Below are positions 31,189 to 39,414 of a DNA stretch of 64,000 nucleotides, in pieces. This DNA comes from Ferrovibrio sp. (GTDB taxonomy: Bacteria; Pseudomonadota; Alphaproteobacteria; Ferrovibrionales; Ferrovibrionaceae). The number at the start of each line of letters is the position of its first letter. The stretch's first letter is position 1. The stretch covers positions 78,255 to 142,254 of the forward strand of contig NZ_JANLJJ010000079.1 in NCBI RefSeq assembly GCF_029255545.1, written 5' to 3'. The notes beneath the pieces were generated by a model, which saw nothing but the letters and a program-made list of their open reading frames with translations, searched no databases and was not told where the DNA came from. Position numbers and translations under genes: made by a program.

Positions 31189-31205
31189 CATAACCCGATG
31201 TTATG
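31189..31205. promoter_or_regulatory. candidate LysR-type operator in the lysR / oxidoreductase divergent promoter
   Basis: CATAAC-CCGAT-GTTATG, perfect inverted repeat with T-N11-A. Confidence 0.7.
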
Positions 31206-31245
31206 GCTGCCGGCTGCATCGGCAGTGGCTGTGGCAGTCCGGGCT

Positions 31246-31275
31246 ACCTAGGTTGGATACGCCTAGGTTGGATAC
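31246..31275. repeat. 15-bp tandem duplication
   Basis: ACCTAGGTTGGATAC GCCTAGGTTGGATAC, two adjacent copies differing at one base. Confidence 0.85.
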
Positions 31276-31312
31276 AGGCGCCCGCCAATGGGCCGGCGCC
31301 CTGGAGTACGGC

Positions 31313-32569
31313 ATGGATATCGTGGTGATCGGATCGGGTGTGGTGGGCATGACGACGGCCTGGCGGCTGGCGCGTGATGGCCATCGCGTCACCGTAGTCG
31401 ACCGCGCCGGCGCCACCGCCCAGGGCGCCAGCCATGCCAATGGCGCCCAGCTCAGCTATTCCTATGTCGCGCCGCTGGCCGCGCCCGGGGTGTGGCTCGA
31501 CCTGCCGAAATATCTGTTCGGCCGGCAATCGCCGGTGCGCTTCCGGCCCGGCTTCGAGCTGTTCCAGTATCGCTGGCTGCTGAAGTTCCTCGCCGCCTGC
31601 ACGCGCGCCGAAGCGCTCGCCACCACCGAGAAGCTGCTGCGGCTGGCCTATCTGAGCCGCGACGTGCTGCATGCCGCCGAGGACATCCGCGCGCTCGATT
31701 TCCTGTGGAGCCGCGCCGGCAAGCTGGTGCTGCAGGGCGACGCGGCCGGCCTGGCCGGTGCCCGGGCGCAGGCGGAATACCAGAGCCGCCTGGGCAGCGA
31801 GCAGCAGGTGCTCGACCGCGACGGCTGCCTGGCCATCGAGCCGGCGCTGGACGCCATTGCCCATCGCATCCATGGCGGCGTGTTCACGCCTGGCGACGAG
31901 GCGGCCGATCCCTACCGGCTCTGCCTCGGCATCGAAAACCTGTTGTCGGGCGCCAATTCCGGCGTGCGTTTCGTCTATGGCTCAAAAGTGCGTGGCCTGC
32001 TGCGGGCCGGCCGGCATCTGCTCGGCGTGCAGACCGAGGCCGGCGTCTACGAGGCCGATGCCTATGTGCTGGCCGCCGGCGTGGCCAGCCGCCGGATCGG
32101 GCTGAGCGCGGGCCTTGACCTGCCGATCTATCCGATCAAGGGCTACAGCCTGTCGCTGCCGATCGCCGACGATGCCGCTGCGCCGCGCGTCTCGATCACC
32201 GACACGGCCTGCAAGACCGTCTATGCCCGGCTGGGGTCGCGCCTGCGGGTGGCCGGCATGGCCGATATCGTTGGCGCCAATGACGAGATCGACCCGGCCC
32301 GGCTGGGCCAGCTCGTGTCGCAGGCGCGCGAGGCCTTTCCCCATGTCGCCACCTGGCAGCAGATCGAGCCCTGGACCGGCCTGCGGCCGGCGACGCCGAA
32401 AGGCCTGCCGATCCTGGGCGACAGCGGCATCGACAACCTGCTGCTCAATGTCGGCCATGGCGCGCTCGGCTTCACGCTCGCCTTTGGCTCGGCCGAGGCC
32501 ATCGCCGCCAGGCTGGCCGGCCGGCCGGCGCCGGTGCCCGAGCGGGATTTTGCGCTGGCGGCGGCTTAG
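31313..32569 (+). CDS. FAD-dependent oxidoreductase, D-amino acid dehydrogenase (DadA)-like
   Basis: MDIVVIGSGVVGMTTAWRLARDGHRVTVVDRAG FAD-binding motif; PIYPIKGYSLSLP; GLRPATPKGLPILGDSGIDNLLLNVGHGALGFTLAFGSA. Confidence 0.9.
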   Translation: MDIVVIGSGVVGMTTAWRLARDGHRVTVVDRAGATAQGASHANGAQLSYSYVAPLAAPGVWLDLPKYLFGRQSPVRFRPGFELFQYRWLLKFLAACTRAEALATTEKLLRLAYLSRDVLHAAEDIRALDFLWSRAGKLVLQGDAAGLAGARAQAEYQSRLGSEQQVLDRDGCLAIEPALDAIAHRIHGGVFTPGDEAADPYRLCLGIENLLSGANSGVRFVYGSKVRGLLRAGRHLLGVQTEAGVYEADAYVLAAGVASRRIGLSAGLDLPIYPIKGYSLSLPIADDAAAPRVSITDTACKTVYARLGSRLRVAGMADIVGANDEIDPARLGQLVSQAREAFPHVATWQQIEPWTGLRPATPKGLPILGDSGIDNLLLNVGHGALGFTLAFGSAEAIAARLAGRPAPVPERDFALAAA

Positions 32570-32573
32570 GCGC

Positions 32574-33440
32574 TCAGCGCAAGGCCGCCAGGACGCCCCG
32601 CGCCATCCTCGCATCGGCGATGGCGCGCCCCATCAGGCCGGCATGCTGCACGGTCTGGCGCACCAGCGCGGCATTGTCCGCCGCCACGCTGCCGTCGCTG
32701 AGCAGGATGTTGTTCTCGAAGCCGATGCGGGCATGGCCGTTCAGGCCAAGGGCCGCCAGCGCGCAGGCCGATTCCTTCGGGCCGAAGGCGCAGACGGCGA
32801 AGGCGCCGTCGGCGCCGCTCCAGTCATGCAGGAAGGGCAGCAGGTCGCTGGGTTCCGAACGCTGGCCGGCGCTGTAGCGGCCGAGCACGAACAGTACGGA
32901 ATGCTTCTCGCCCGGCACGATGCCGCGCGCCTTCAGGTCGTGGAAACGATGCAGGTCGCTGTCGGAATAGAGGATATACTGCATCATCACGCCGGCCTGG
33001 TGCAGCTCGGCCAGGAAGGCGGCGGCCTCGGTCTCGGCCTGTGCATCCGGCACGATCTCGCGGATCGCCAGCGAGCAGGCCTCCGGCATCAGGGCCCGCA
33101 TCGCCGCCATCTGCTCATGGCGGTTGTAGATGCCGGCGGCCTCCGAGGTGGCCTGGATGATGATGTCGTCGCCGGCCTCGCGGCGCACCGCAATGATGGC
33201 GGCGCGATAGAGGTCGGTATCCAGCGAATGCCGGCCATCGGCCTGGCGCACATGCAGGTGGATCATCGCAGCCCCCGCATCCTGGCATAACGCGGCGCAG
33301 CGGCCCAGCTCGTCGGCGCTCAGCGGCACCGCCGGGTGATCGGCCTTGAGTTTGCGGGCGCCATTGGGGGCGACGGCAATGATGGCGGGCGCCACCACGG
33401 CGGGCAGGATCGGAACCATCTTCGTCGACGGGGCCGGCAT
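32574..33440 (-). CDS. 3-keto-5-aminohexanoate cleavage family protein (BKACE, DUF849)
   Basis: PAIIAVAPNGARKLKADHPAVPLSADELGRCAALCQDAGAAMIHLHVRQADGRHSLD and GFENNILLSDGSVAADNAALV. ORF 32574..34043 extends upstream out of frame with the aminotransferase gene. Confidence 0.9.
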   Translation of the reverse strand: MPAPSTKMVPILPAVVAPAIIAVAPNGARKLKADHPAVPLSADELGRCAALCQDAGAAMIHLHVRQADGRHSLDTDLYRAAIIAVRREAGDDIIIQATSEAAGIYNRHEQMAAMRALMPEACSLAIREIVPDAQAETEAAAFLAELHQAGVMMQYILYSDSDLHRFHDLKARGIVPGEKHSVLFVLGRYSAGQRSEPSDLLPFLHDWSGADGAFAVCAFGPKESACALAALGLNGHARIGFENNILLSDGSVAADNAALVRQTVQHAGLMGRAIADARMARGVLAALR

Positions 33441-34774
33441 CAGGCGATGCCCTTCAGTGCGGTGTCGACCGCGTCGCCCAGCCGCTCGACGATGATGTCG
33501 ATATCGCCGGGTTTGCAGATGAAGGGCGGCGCCAGCAGCACATGGTCGCCATGCCTGCCATCGATGGTGCCGCCCATCGGATAGCACATCAGGCCGATCT
33601 TCATCGCTTCCGCCTTGATGCGGGCATTCAGCTTCAGCGCCGGGTCGAAGGTTTCCTTGCTGGCGCGGTCCTGCACCAGCTCGATGGCCTGGAACAGGCC
33701 GCGGCCGCGGATGTCGCCGACATGGCGGTGGTTGCCGAACCGCTCCTGCAGGCGGTCCATCAGATGCGCGCCCATCGCCTTGACGTTGTCGAGCAGGTGG
33801 TCGCGCTCGATCACCTCCTGCACCGCCAGGGCCGCCGCGCAGGCCATCGGATGGCCCAGATAGGTATGGCCATGCTGGAAGAAGCCCGTGCCATTCCTGA
33901 AGGCATCGAAGATATGCTGGCCCAGCAGCACGGCGCCGATCGGCTGGTAGCCGCCGCCCAGGCCCTTGGCGATGGTCATGATGTCGGGCGAAATGCCTTC
34001 CTGCTCGCAGGCATGCAGCGTGCCGGTGCGGCCCATGCCGCACATCACCTCGTCGAGGATCAGCAGCACCCCGTAGGTGTCGCAGATTTCCCGGATACGC
34101 TTGAAATAACCCGGCACGGCGGTGACGGCGCCGAGCGTCGCGCCGACCACGGGCTCGGCGATGAAGGCGATCACGCTGTCCTTGCCCAGTTCCAGGATCT
34201 TGACCTCCAGTTCCTCGGCGACGCGCCGGCCATATTCCTCCGCCGTCTCGTCGGGCCGGCGGTCGCGATATTCGAAACAGGGAGAAATGTGATGCGCGTC
34301 GATCAGCATCGGCGCGAACTGCTGGCGCCGCCAGGCGTTGCCGCCGACGGAGAGCGCGCCCACCGTGTTGCCGTGATAGCTCTGGCGCCGGGCGATGAAA
34401 TGGCGGCGCTGCGGTTCGCCGCGCTCGACATGATACTGCCGCGCCATTTTCAGCGCCGCCTCGATCGCCTCCGAGCCGCCGGAGACATAATAAGCGTGGC
34501 TGATGCCTTTCGGCGCATGGCCGACCAGCTTGTCGGCCAGCTTCTCGGCCGGTTCGGTGGTGAAGAAGCTGGTATGGGCGAAGGCCAGCTTGTCGGCCTG
34601 CTCGTGCATGGCCCGCGTCACGTCGGGATGGCCGTGGCCGAGGCAGCTCACCGCCGCGCCGCCCGAGGCATCGATGTAGCGCTTGCCCTGGGAATCGATG
34701 ATCTCGATGCCTTCGCCGCCGACGGCGACCGGATAGGCGTGGTTGATCATGCGGTGCAGGATGCGGCTAGTCAT
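33440..34774 (-). CDS. class III (PLP-dependent) aminotransferase
   Basis: YIDASGGAAVSCLGHGHPDVTRAM, YYVSGGSEAIEAALKMARQYH, LLILDEVMCGMGRTGTLHA, MTIAKGLGGGYQPIGAVL. Confidence 0.94.
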   Translation of the reverse strand: MTSRILHRMINHAYPVAVGGEGIEIIDSQGKRYIDASGGAAVSCLGHGHPDVTRAMHEQADKLAFAHTSFFTTEPAEKLADKLVGHAPKGISHAYYVSGGSEAIEAALKMARQYHVERGEPQRRHFIARRQSYHGNTVGALSVGGNAWRRQQFAPMLIDAHHISPCFEYRDRRPDETAEEYGRRVAEELEVKILELGKDSVIAFIAEPVVGATLGAVTAVPGYFKRIREICDTYGVLLILDEVMCGMGRTGTLHACEQEGISPDIMTIAKGLGGGYQPIGAVLLGQHIFDAFRNGTGFFQHGHTYLGHPMACAAALAVQEVIERDHLLDNVKAMGAHLMDRLQERFGNHRHVGDIRGRGLFQAIELVQDRASKETFDPALKLNARIKAEAMKIGLMCYPMGGTIDGRHGDHVLLAPPFICKPGDIDIIVERLGDAVDTALKGIA

Positions 34775-35712
34775 GGCGTGGCTTTCTTGCGCTTGGGAGA
34801 CCAGTAGGTGGAAAAGGCGCCGAGCTGGACCTCGGCATTGCGGATGGCGGCCAACGCTTCCTCGCCGGCGCGGGCGGCGATCAGCGCCACCAGGGTTTCG
34901 GCCATGGCGAAAGCTGGCGTTATGGCATGGAAGAACGAGGGCGTGTCGGTCGAGATCAGCAGGCCGTGCTGGGCCAGGCCGGCCACCGGCGAGACGCGGC
35001 TGTCGGTGATCGCCACCACGGTCAGGCCGCGCTGGCGGGCATAGGCGACGCGCTCCACCGTGGCGCTGGCATAGGGCGCGACGCTGATCGCCAGCAGGGC
35101 ATCGCCGCGGCCGGCATGGCGCAGGGCATCGATGCCGGTGTCGCCGGCGCCGTCCAGCAGCAGGCCGTTGGCGCGGAACAGGCCATAGATGTAATGGGCA
35201 TGGAAGGCCACCGCATGGCAGGAGCGCAGGCCGAGGAAATGCACGCGCCGTGCGCCCTCCAGCAGCTTGGCGGCGGCCACCAGGGCGGTGATGCCGGCAT
35301 CGTCATGGCTTTCGGCGATATGCTCGGCCATCGCCCAGCCGATCTGGCCGGCCAGCGCGGCGTCGCCGCCCTGCTGCTGGCGCTGCTGCAGGCGGCCGGC
35401 GCGGTTGCTGAATTCGGCGCTGAAGGCCTTGCCCGGGCTGCGGCGCAGCAGGCTGGCCTGCACGTCGCGGAAGGCGGCGAAGTCGCTGAATCCGAGCTGG
35501 CGTGCCAGTCGCGTCATGGTCACCGGCGGCACGCCGGCGCGGCGGGCCTGCTCGCGCATCGACAGCAGGGCCACGTCGTCGGGATGGTCCAGCACGAACC
35601 GCGCCGCGGCTTTCAACTGCGGCGGCAGCGTCTCGAAAGCCGCCGCGATGCGGGTCGGCAGCGAGTCGGGCTGGACATGGCGGACGGCAGGCATCGGGTC
35701 AGTGAAGCCCAT
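34771..35712 (-). CDS. MurR/RpiR family transcriptional regulator (HTH plus SIS)
   Basis: IAAAFETLPPQLKAAARFVLDHPDDVALLSMREQARRAGVPPVTMTRLARQLGFSDFAAFRD; SIS-type LLAISVAPYASATVERVAYARQRGLTVVAITDSRVSPVA. Confidence 0.9.
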   Translation of the reverse strand: MGFTDPMPAVRHVQPDSLPTRIAAAFETLPPQLKAAARFVLDHPDDVALLSMREQARRAGVPPVTMTRLARQLGFSDFAAFRDVQASLLRRSPGKAFSAEFSNRAGRLQQRQQQGGDAALAGQIGWAMAEHIAESHDDAGITALVAAAKLLEGARRVHFLGLRSCHAVAFHAHYIYGLFRANGLLLDGAGDTGIDALRHAGRGDALLAISVAPYASATVERVAYARQRGLTVVAITDSRVSPVAGLAQHGLLISTDTPSFFHAITPAFAMAETLVALIAARAGEEALAAIRNAEVQLGAFSTYWSPKRKKATP

Positions 35713-35752
35713 TTCGGCCGCTCATGCAACAAGTGATTCATTAAATTATATA

Positions 35753-35770
35753 TTGAAACAGTTGTTTCAA
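35753..35770. promoter_or_regulatory. candidate RpiR operator
   Basis: TTGAAACA-GT-TGTTTCAA, 8-bp perfect inverted repeat about 40 bp upstream of the rpiR-type gene, next to an AT-rich stretch. Confidence 0.6.
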
Positions 35771-35790
35771 CTGCCGGGGCTGCGTTTCCC

Positions 35791-35805
35791 ATAAGCAATG
35801 CTTAT
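35791..35805. promoter_or_regulatory. candidate LysR-type operator (copy 1)
   Basis: ATAAGCAATGCTTAT, perfect 7-1-7 palindrome with T-N11-A, about 30 bp upstream of the lysR ATG. Confidence 0.7.
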
Positions 35806-35836
35806 AGTTGAGACGGCTTTATTGCGGGAGATTGCT

Positions 35837-36751
35837 ATGGCTGACCTGCGCAACCTGGAAACCTTCGTCTGGGTCGCCCATCTCGGCGGCTTCCGCGCCG
35901 CCGCTGAGCGGCTCAACACCACCCAGCCGGCGGTGTCGCAGCGCATCGCCCTGCTGGAATCCGAACTCGGCGTGAAGCTGTTCGACCGCGAACCGCGCGG
36001 CGTGGCGCTGACGCTCAAGGGCAACGAGCTGCTGCCCTATGCCGAGCGCATGCTGCAGCTGCGCGCCGACCTGCTGCAGGCGGCGCGCGAGAAACGCGCC
36101 ATGCGTGGCGTGGTGCGGCTCGGCGTCGCTGAAACCATCGTGCATACCTGGCTTGCCCGGCTGATCGAGCGCATGCATGCGGTCTATCCGGCGCTGACGC
36201 TGGAAATCGAGGTCGATACCTCGCCGATCCTGCGCGAGCGGCTGGTGGCGCATCAGCTCGATATCGCCTTCCTGCTCGGCCCGGTCAGCGAGCCGCGGAT
36301 CAAGAATGTCGCGCTCTCCAGTTATCCGCTGGCCTGGGTTGCCAGCCCCGATCTGGAGCTCGGGCCCGAACCGGTACCGCTGAGCATGCTGGCCCGCTGG
36401 CCGATCATCACCTATCCGCGCAACACCCGGCCGTTCATCACCATCCGCGAAATGATGACGCGCTCTGATCTGCCCAACCTGCGCATGTATGGCAACGCCT
36501 CGCTCAGCACCATCGTGCGCATGACGCTGGATCGCATCGGCATCAGCGCGATTCCGCCGGTGGTGATCCGCCGCGAACTGGCCGAGAAACGCCTGCGGCT
36601 GGTGCGCGCCGAGCAGAGCCTGCCGGATCTGAATTTCTCCGCCAGCTACCCGCTCAAGCCCGACAGCTACATGGCCGAGGCGGTGGTGGAAATCGCCCGC
36701 GAACTGGCGCAGGCAGAGGTGAAACGCCGGAATAAGCAGCGTCGCGCCTGA
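35837..36751 (+). CDS. LysR family transcriptional regulator
   Basis: MADLRNLETFVWVAHLGGFRAAAERLNTTQPAVSQRIALLESELGVKLFDREPRGVALTLKGNELL. Confidence 0.94.
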   Translation: MADLRNLETFVWVAHLGGFRAAAERLNTTQPAVSQRIALLESELGVKLFDREPRGVALTLKGNELLPYAERMLQLRADLLQAAREKRAMRGVVRLGVAETIVHTWLARLIERMHAVYPALTLEIEVDTSPILRERLVAHQLDIAFLLGPVSEPRIKNVALSSYPLAWVASPDLELGPEPVPLSMLARWPIITYPRNTRPFITIREMMTRSDLPNLRMYGNASLSTIVRMTLDRIGISAIPPVVIRRELAEKRLRLVRAEQSLPDLNFSASYPLKPDSYMAEAVVEIARELAQAEVKRRNKQRRA

Positions 36752-36761
36752 TTTTTAAGCC

Positions 36762-36776
36762 ATAAGAATTTCTTAT
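36762..36776. promoter_or_regulatory. candidate LysR-type operator (copy 2), upstream of DUF1445-TRAP-Pxp genes
   Basis: ATAAGAATTTCTTAT, perfect 7-1-7 palindrome with T-N11-A, same ATAAG-N5-CTTAT pattern as copy 1. Confidence 0.7.
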
Positions 36777-36861
36777 CGCACTCCATCCGAAACCGCGATT
36801 GGACAGCATGGTGCCCGCCATGATGGCATAACCGGATTGTCACATCGGCATGGGGGATTGC

Positions 36862-37662
36862 ATGAATGCGATGACGGCCAGGGTTTACGGCAGCGGCCAT
36901 GCGGCGCGCCAGGCCGTGCGGCGCGGCGAGCATCGCGGCCCCACCGCCGGCATCGCGCCGGGCTATGTGCAGGGCAATCTCGCCATCCTGCCCAAGGCGC
37001 TGGCCGACGATTTCTTCCGCTTCTGCCACTTCAACCCCAAGCCCTGTCCGCTGCTGGCCGCCAGCGAGCCGGGCGATCCGCGCCTGCCGGCCCTGGGCGA
37101 GGATGTCGACATCCGCACCGACATTCCGCTTTATCACGTCTGGCGCGATGGCCGGATGGTCGAGGCCGTCTCCGACCTGAAAGCGCTCTGGCGCGACGAT
37201 CTGGTGGCTTTCCTGATCGGCTGTTCGTTTTCCTTCGAAGAGGCGCTGGTCGAAGATGGCATCCCGCTGCGCCATATCAGCTGCGGCACCAACGTGCCGA
37301 TGTATCGCACCAGCATCCAGACGCAGCCGGCCGGTCCGTTCCATGGCCCGCTGGTGGTCTCGATGCGGCCGCTGAAGCCCGCCGATGCGATCCGCGCCGT
37401 GCAGATCACCTCGCGGTTTCCGGCCGTGCATGGCGCGCCGGTGCATATCGGCAAGCCCGAGCTGATCGGCATCAAAGACATCATGCAGCCCGATTACGGC
37501 GATCCGGTCGAGGTGAAGGACGATGAACTGCCGGTCTTCTGGGCCTGCGGCGTCACGCCCCAGTCGGTGATCGCGACGGTGAGGCCGGATTTCTGCATCA
37601 CCCATGCGCCGGGCCACATGCTGGTCACCGACCTGAAGAACAGCCGTTTAGCGATTCTGTGA
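36862..37662 (+). CDS. putative hydro-lyase / D-glutamate cyclase-like (DUF1445 family)
   Basis: [50 protein letters not shown]...[38 protein letters not shown]...GCGVTPQSV-like C-terminus (read [10 protein letters not shown]). Confidence 0.9.
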   Translation: MNAMTARVYGSGHAARQAVRRGEHRGPTAGIAPGYVQGNLAILPKALADDFFRFCHFNPKPCPLLAASEPGDPRLPALGEDVDIRTDIPLYHVWRDGRMVEAVSDLKALWRDDLVAFLIGCSFSFEEALVEDGIPLRHISCGTNVPMYRTSIQTQPAGPFHGPLVVSMRPLKPADAIRAVQITSRFPAVHGAPVHIGKPELIGIKDIMQPDYGDPVEVKDDELPVFWACGVTPQSVIATVRPDFCITHAPGHMLVTDLKNSRLAIL

Positions 37663-37688
37663 GTTTCACCAACCTGGAGGGGAAGAGA

Positions 37689-38744
37689 ATGAAGACCATG
37701 ATCAAGACGCTGGCTGTTGCCGGCGCGCTGCTGGCCGGCATCGCCGGCCAAGCGATGGCCCAGGACATGCCGAAGACCACGCTGAAGGTGGTCGGCGCCT
37801 GGGGCAACCTGACCCAGTACAAGAATTTCGAGCAGCCCTTCTGGTCGAAGGAAATCACCGAGAAATCGAAGGGCGCCATCACCGCCGAGATCACCCCGTT
37901 CAACGAAATGGGCCTCAAGGGCGCGGAAATCTTCCGCCTGATGCGCCTGGGCGTGATCGATTTCGGCTCCACCGTGCTGGGTTATGTCGCGGCCGACGAT
38001 GCCCGCAACGAGGCGGTCGACCTCGCCGGCCTGGCGCCGGACGTGGCCACCGCGCGCAAGATCTCGGATGCCTATAAGCCGGTCTACGACAAGTTCTACC
38101 GCGAGCGGTTTGGCGTGCAGGTGCTGGGCATCTGGCCGTATTCGGCCCAGGTGCTGTTCTGCAACGGCGACATCAAGGGCCTGGCCGACCTGAAGGGCAA
38201 GAAGGTGCGCACCGGCAACCGCACGCTGGCCGAATTCGTCGAGGCCTTCGGCGGCACCGGCGTCACCATGGCCTTCAACGAGGTGGTGCCCGCCCTGCAG
38301 AACAAGGTGGTGGATTGCGCCATCACCGGCACGCTGTCGGGCAACTCGGCCAAGTGGCACGAGGTGGCGACGCATATCTATGCCCTGCCGCTGGGCTGGA
38401 GCCACGTAATGCACGGCGTCAACGTCAAGACCTGGGAAAAGCTGAACCCGCAGGTGCGCGCCTTCCTGCAGAAGGAAATCGCCGGCCTGGAAGACCGCAT
38501 CTGGAAGGCGGCCGCCGAGGAAACCCAGCAGGGCTATGACTGCAATGCCGGCAAGGCCAGCTGCACCATGGGCACCAAGGCCAAGATGACCGTCGTGCCG
38601 GTCTCGGATGCCGACAAGGCGCTGCTGAAGAAGGCCCTGACCGACACCGTGCTGCCGAAATGGGCGGCGCGCTGCCAGGGCGACTGCATCGCTACCTTCA
38701 ACGACAGCATTGGCAAGGTGGTCGGCCTGACCGCCGCAAAGTAA
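37689..38744 (+). CDS. TRAP transporter substrate-binding protein, DctP type
   Basis: Signal peptide; FWSKEITEKSKGAITAEITPFNEMGLKGAEIFRLMRLGVIDFGST; FCNGDIKGLADLKGKKVRTGNRTLAEFVEAFGGTGVTMAFNEVVPALQNKVVDCAITG. Confidence 0.94.
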   Translation: MKTMIKTLAVAGALLAGIAGQAMAQDMPKTTLKVVGAWGNLTQYKNFEQPFWSKEITEKSKGAITAEITPFNEMGLKGAEIFRLMRLGVIDFGSTVLGYVAADDARNEAVDLAGLAPDVATARKISDAYKPVYDKFYRERFGVQVLGIWPYSAQVLFCNGDIKGLADLKGKKVRTGNRTLAEFVEAFGGTGVTMAFNEVVPALQNKVVDCAITGTLSGNSAKWHEVATHIYALPLGWSHVMHGVNVKTWEKLNPQVRAFLQKEIAGLEDRIWKAAAEETQQGYDCNAGKASCTMGTKAKMTVVPVSDADKALLKKALTDTVLPKWAARCQGDCIATFNDSIGKVVGLTAAK

Positions 38745-38756
38745 GCTGCCTCCCCG

Positions 38757-38786
38757 CCGGAGCCCGGTTTTCTCCCCGGGCTCCGG
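38757..38786 (+). terminator. hairpin plus T-run between dctP- and dctQ-type genes (attenuator-like)
   Basis: CCGGAGCCCGG ... CCGGGCTCCGG followed by CATTTTTA; 11-bp perfect stem. Confidence 0.8.
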
Positions 38787-38810
38787 CATTTTTATGTCAG
38801 GGTATCGTCC

Positions 38811-39410
38811 ATGATCATGTTGCTGGATCGCTGGCTCGGCCTCGCCGATCGCCTGTCGCGCTATGCCATCTGGGCCGGCGGTGCCCTGGTGCTGGCCTCG
38901 GCCTTCCTGGTGTCGGTCGACGTCCTGCTGCGCAAGCTGCTGCTGATCTCGGTCGGCGGCGCCGATGAGCTCTCCGGCTATGCTTTCGCCATCGGCACCG
39001 CCTGGGCGCTCGCCTTCACCCTGCTGCGCCGCGCCAATGTGCGCGTCGATGCGCTCTATACCCGGCTGCCGCGCGTGCTCTGCGCCATGCTCGACATCCT
39101 TGCGCTGGCTTCCCTCGGCGGCTTCATCGCCCTGCTGACCTGGCAGGCCTGGGATGTGCTCGGCACCTCGATTGCCTTCAGCGCCCGCGCCACCACGCCG
39201 CTGCAGACGCCGTTGTGGATGCCGCAATCGCTCTGGGTCATTGGCCTGGCGCTGTTCCTGTTCACCCTGTTGCCATTGCTGCTGCGGGCGCTGTTCGCGC
39301 TGCTGGGCGGCGATCTCGACACCGTGCGCCGGCTGGCCGGCGCCCGCACCATCGAGGAAGACGCCGCCGACGAAGCCGCCCATACCGCCAGCCTGAAGCC
39401 GCAGGACTGA
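38811..39410 (+). CDS. TRAP transporter small permease, DctQ type
   Basis: 4-TM protein; LRKLLLISVGGADELSGYAFAIGTAWALAFTLLRRANVRVDALYTRLP. Confidence 0.92.
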   Translation: MIMLLDRWLGLADRLSRYAIWAGGALVLASAFLVSVDVLLRKLLLISVGGADELSGYAFAIGTAWALAFTLLRRANVRVDALYTRLPRVLCAMLDILALASLGGFIALLTWQAWDVLGTSIAFSARATTPLQTPLWMPQSLWVIGLALFLFTLLPLLLRALFALLGGDLDTVRRLAGARTIEEDAADEAAHTASLKPQD

Positions 39411-39414
39411 TCCC

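Noticed and set aside
36824-36840. GGCATAACCGGATTGTC as a third copy of the CATAACCCGATGKTATG motif
   Set aside because: Only one half-site matches; the second arm of the palindrome is absent.
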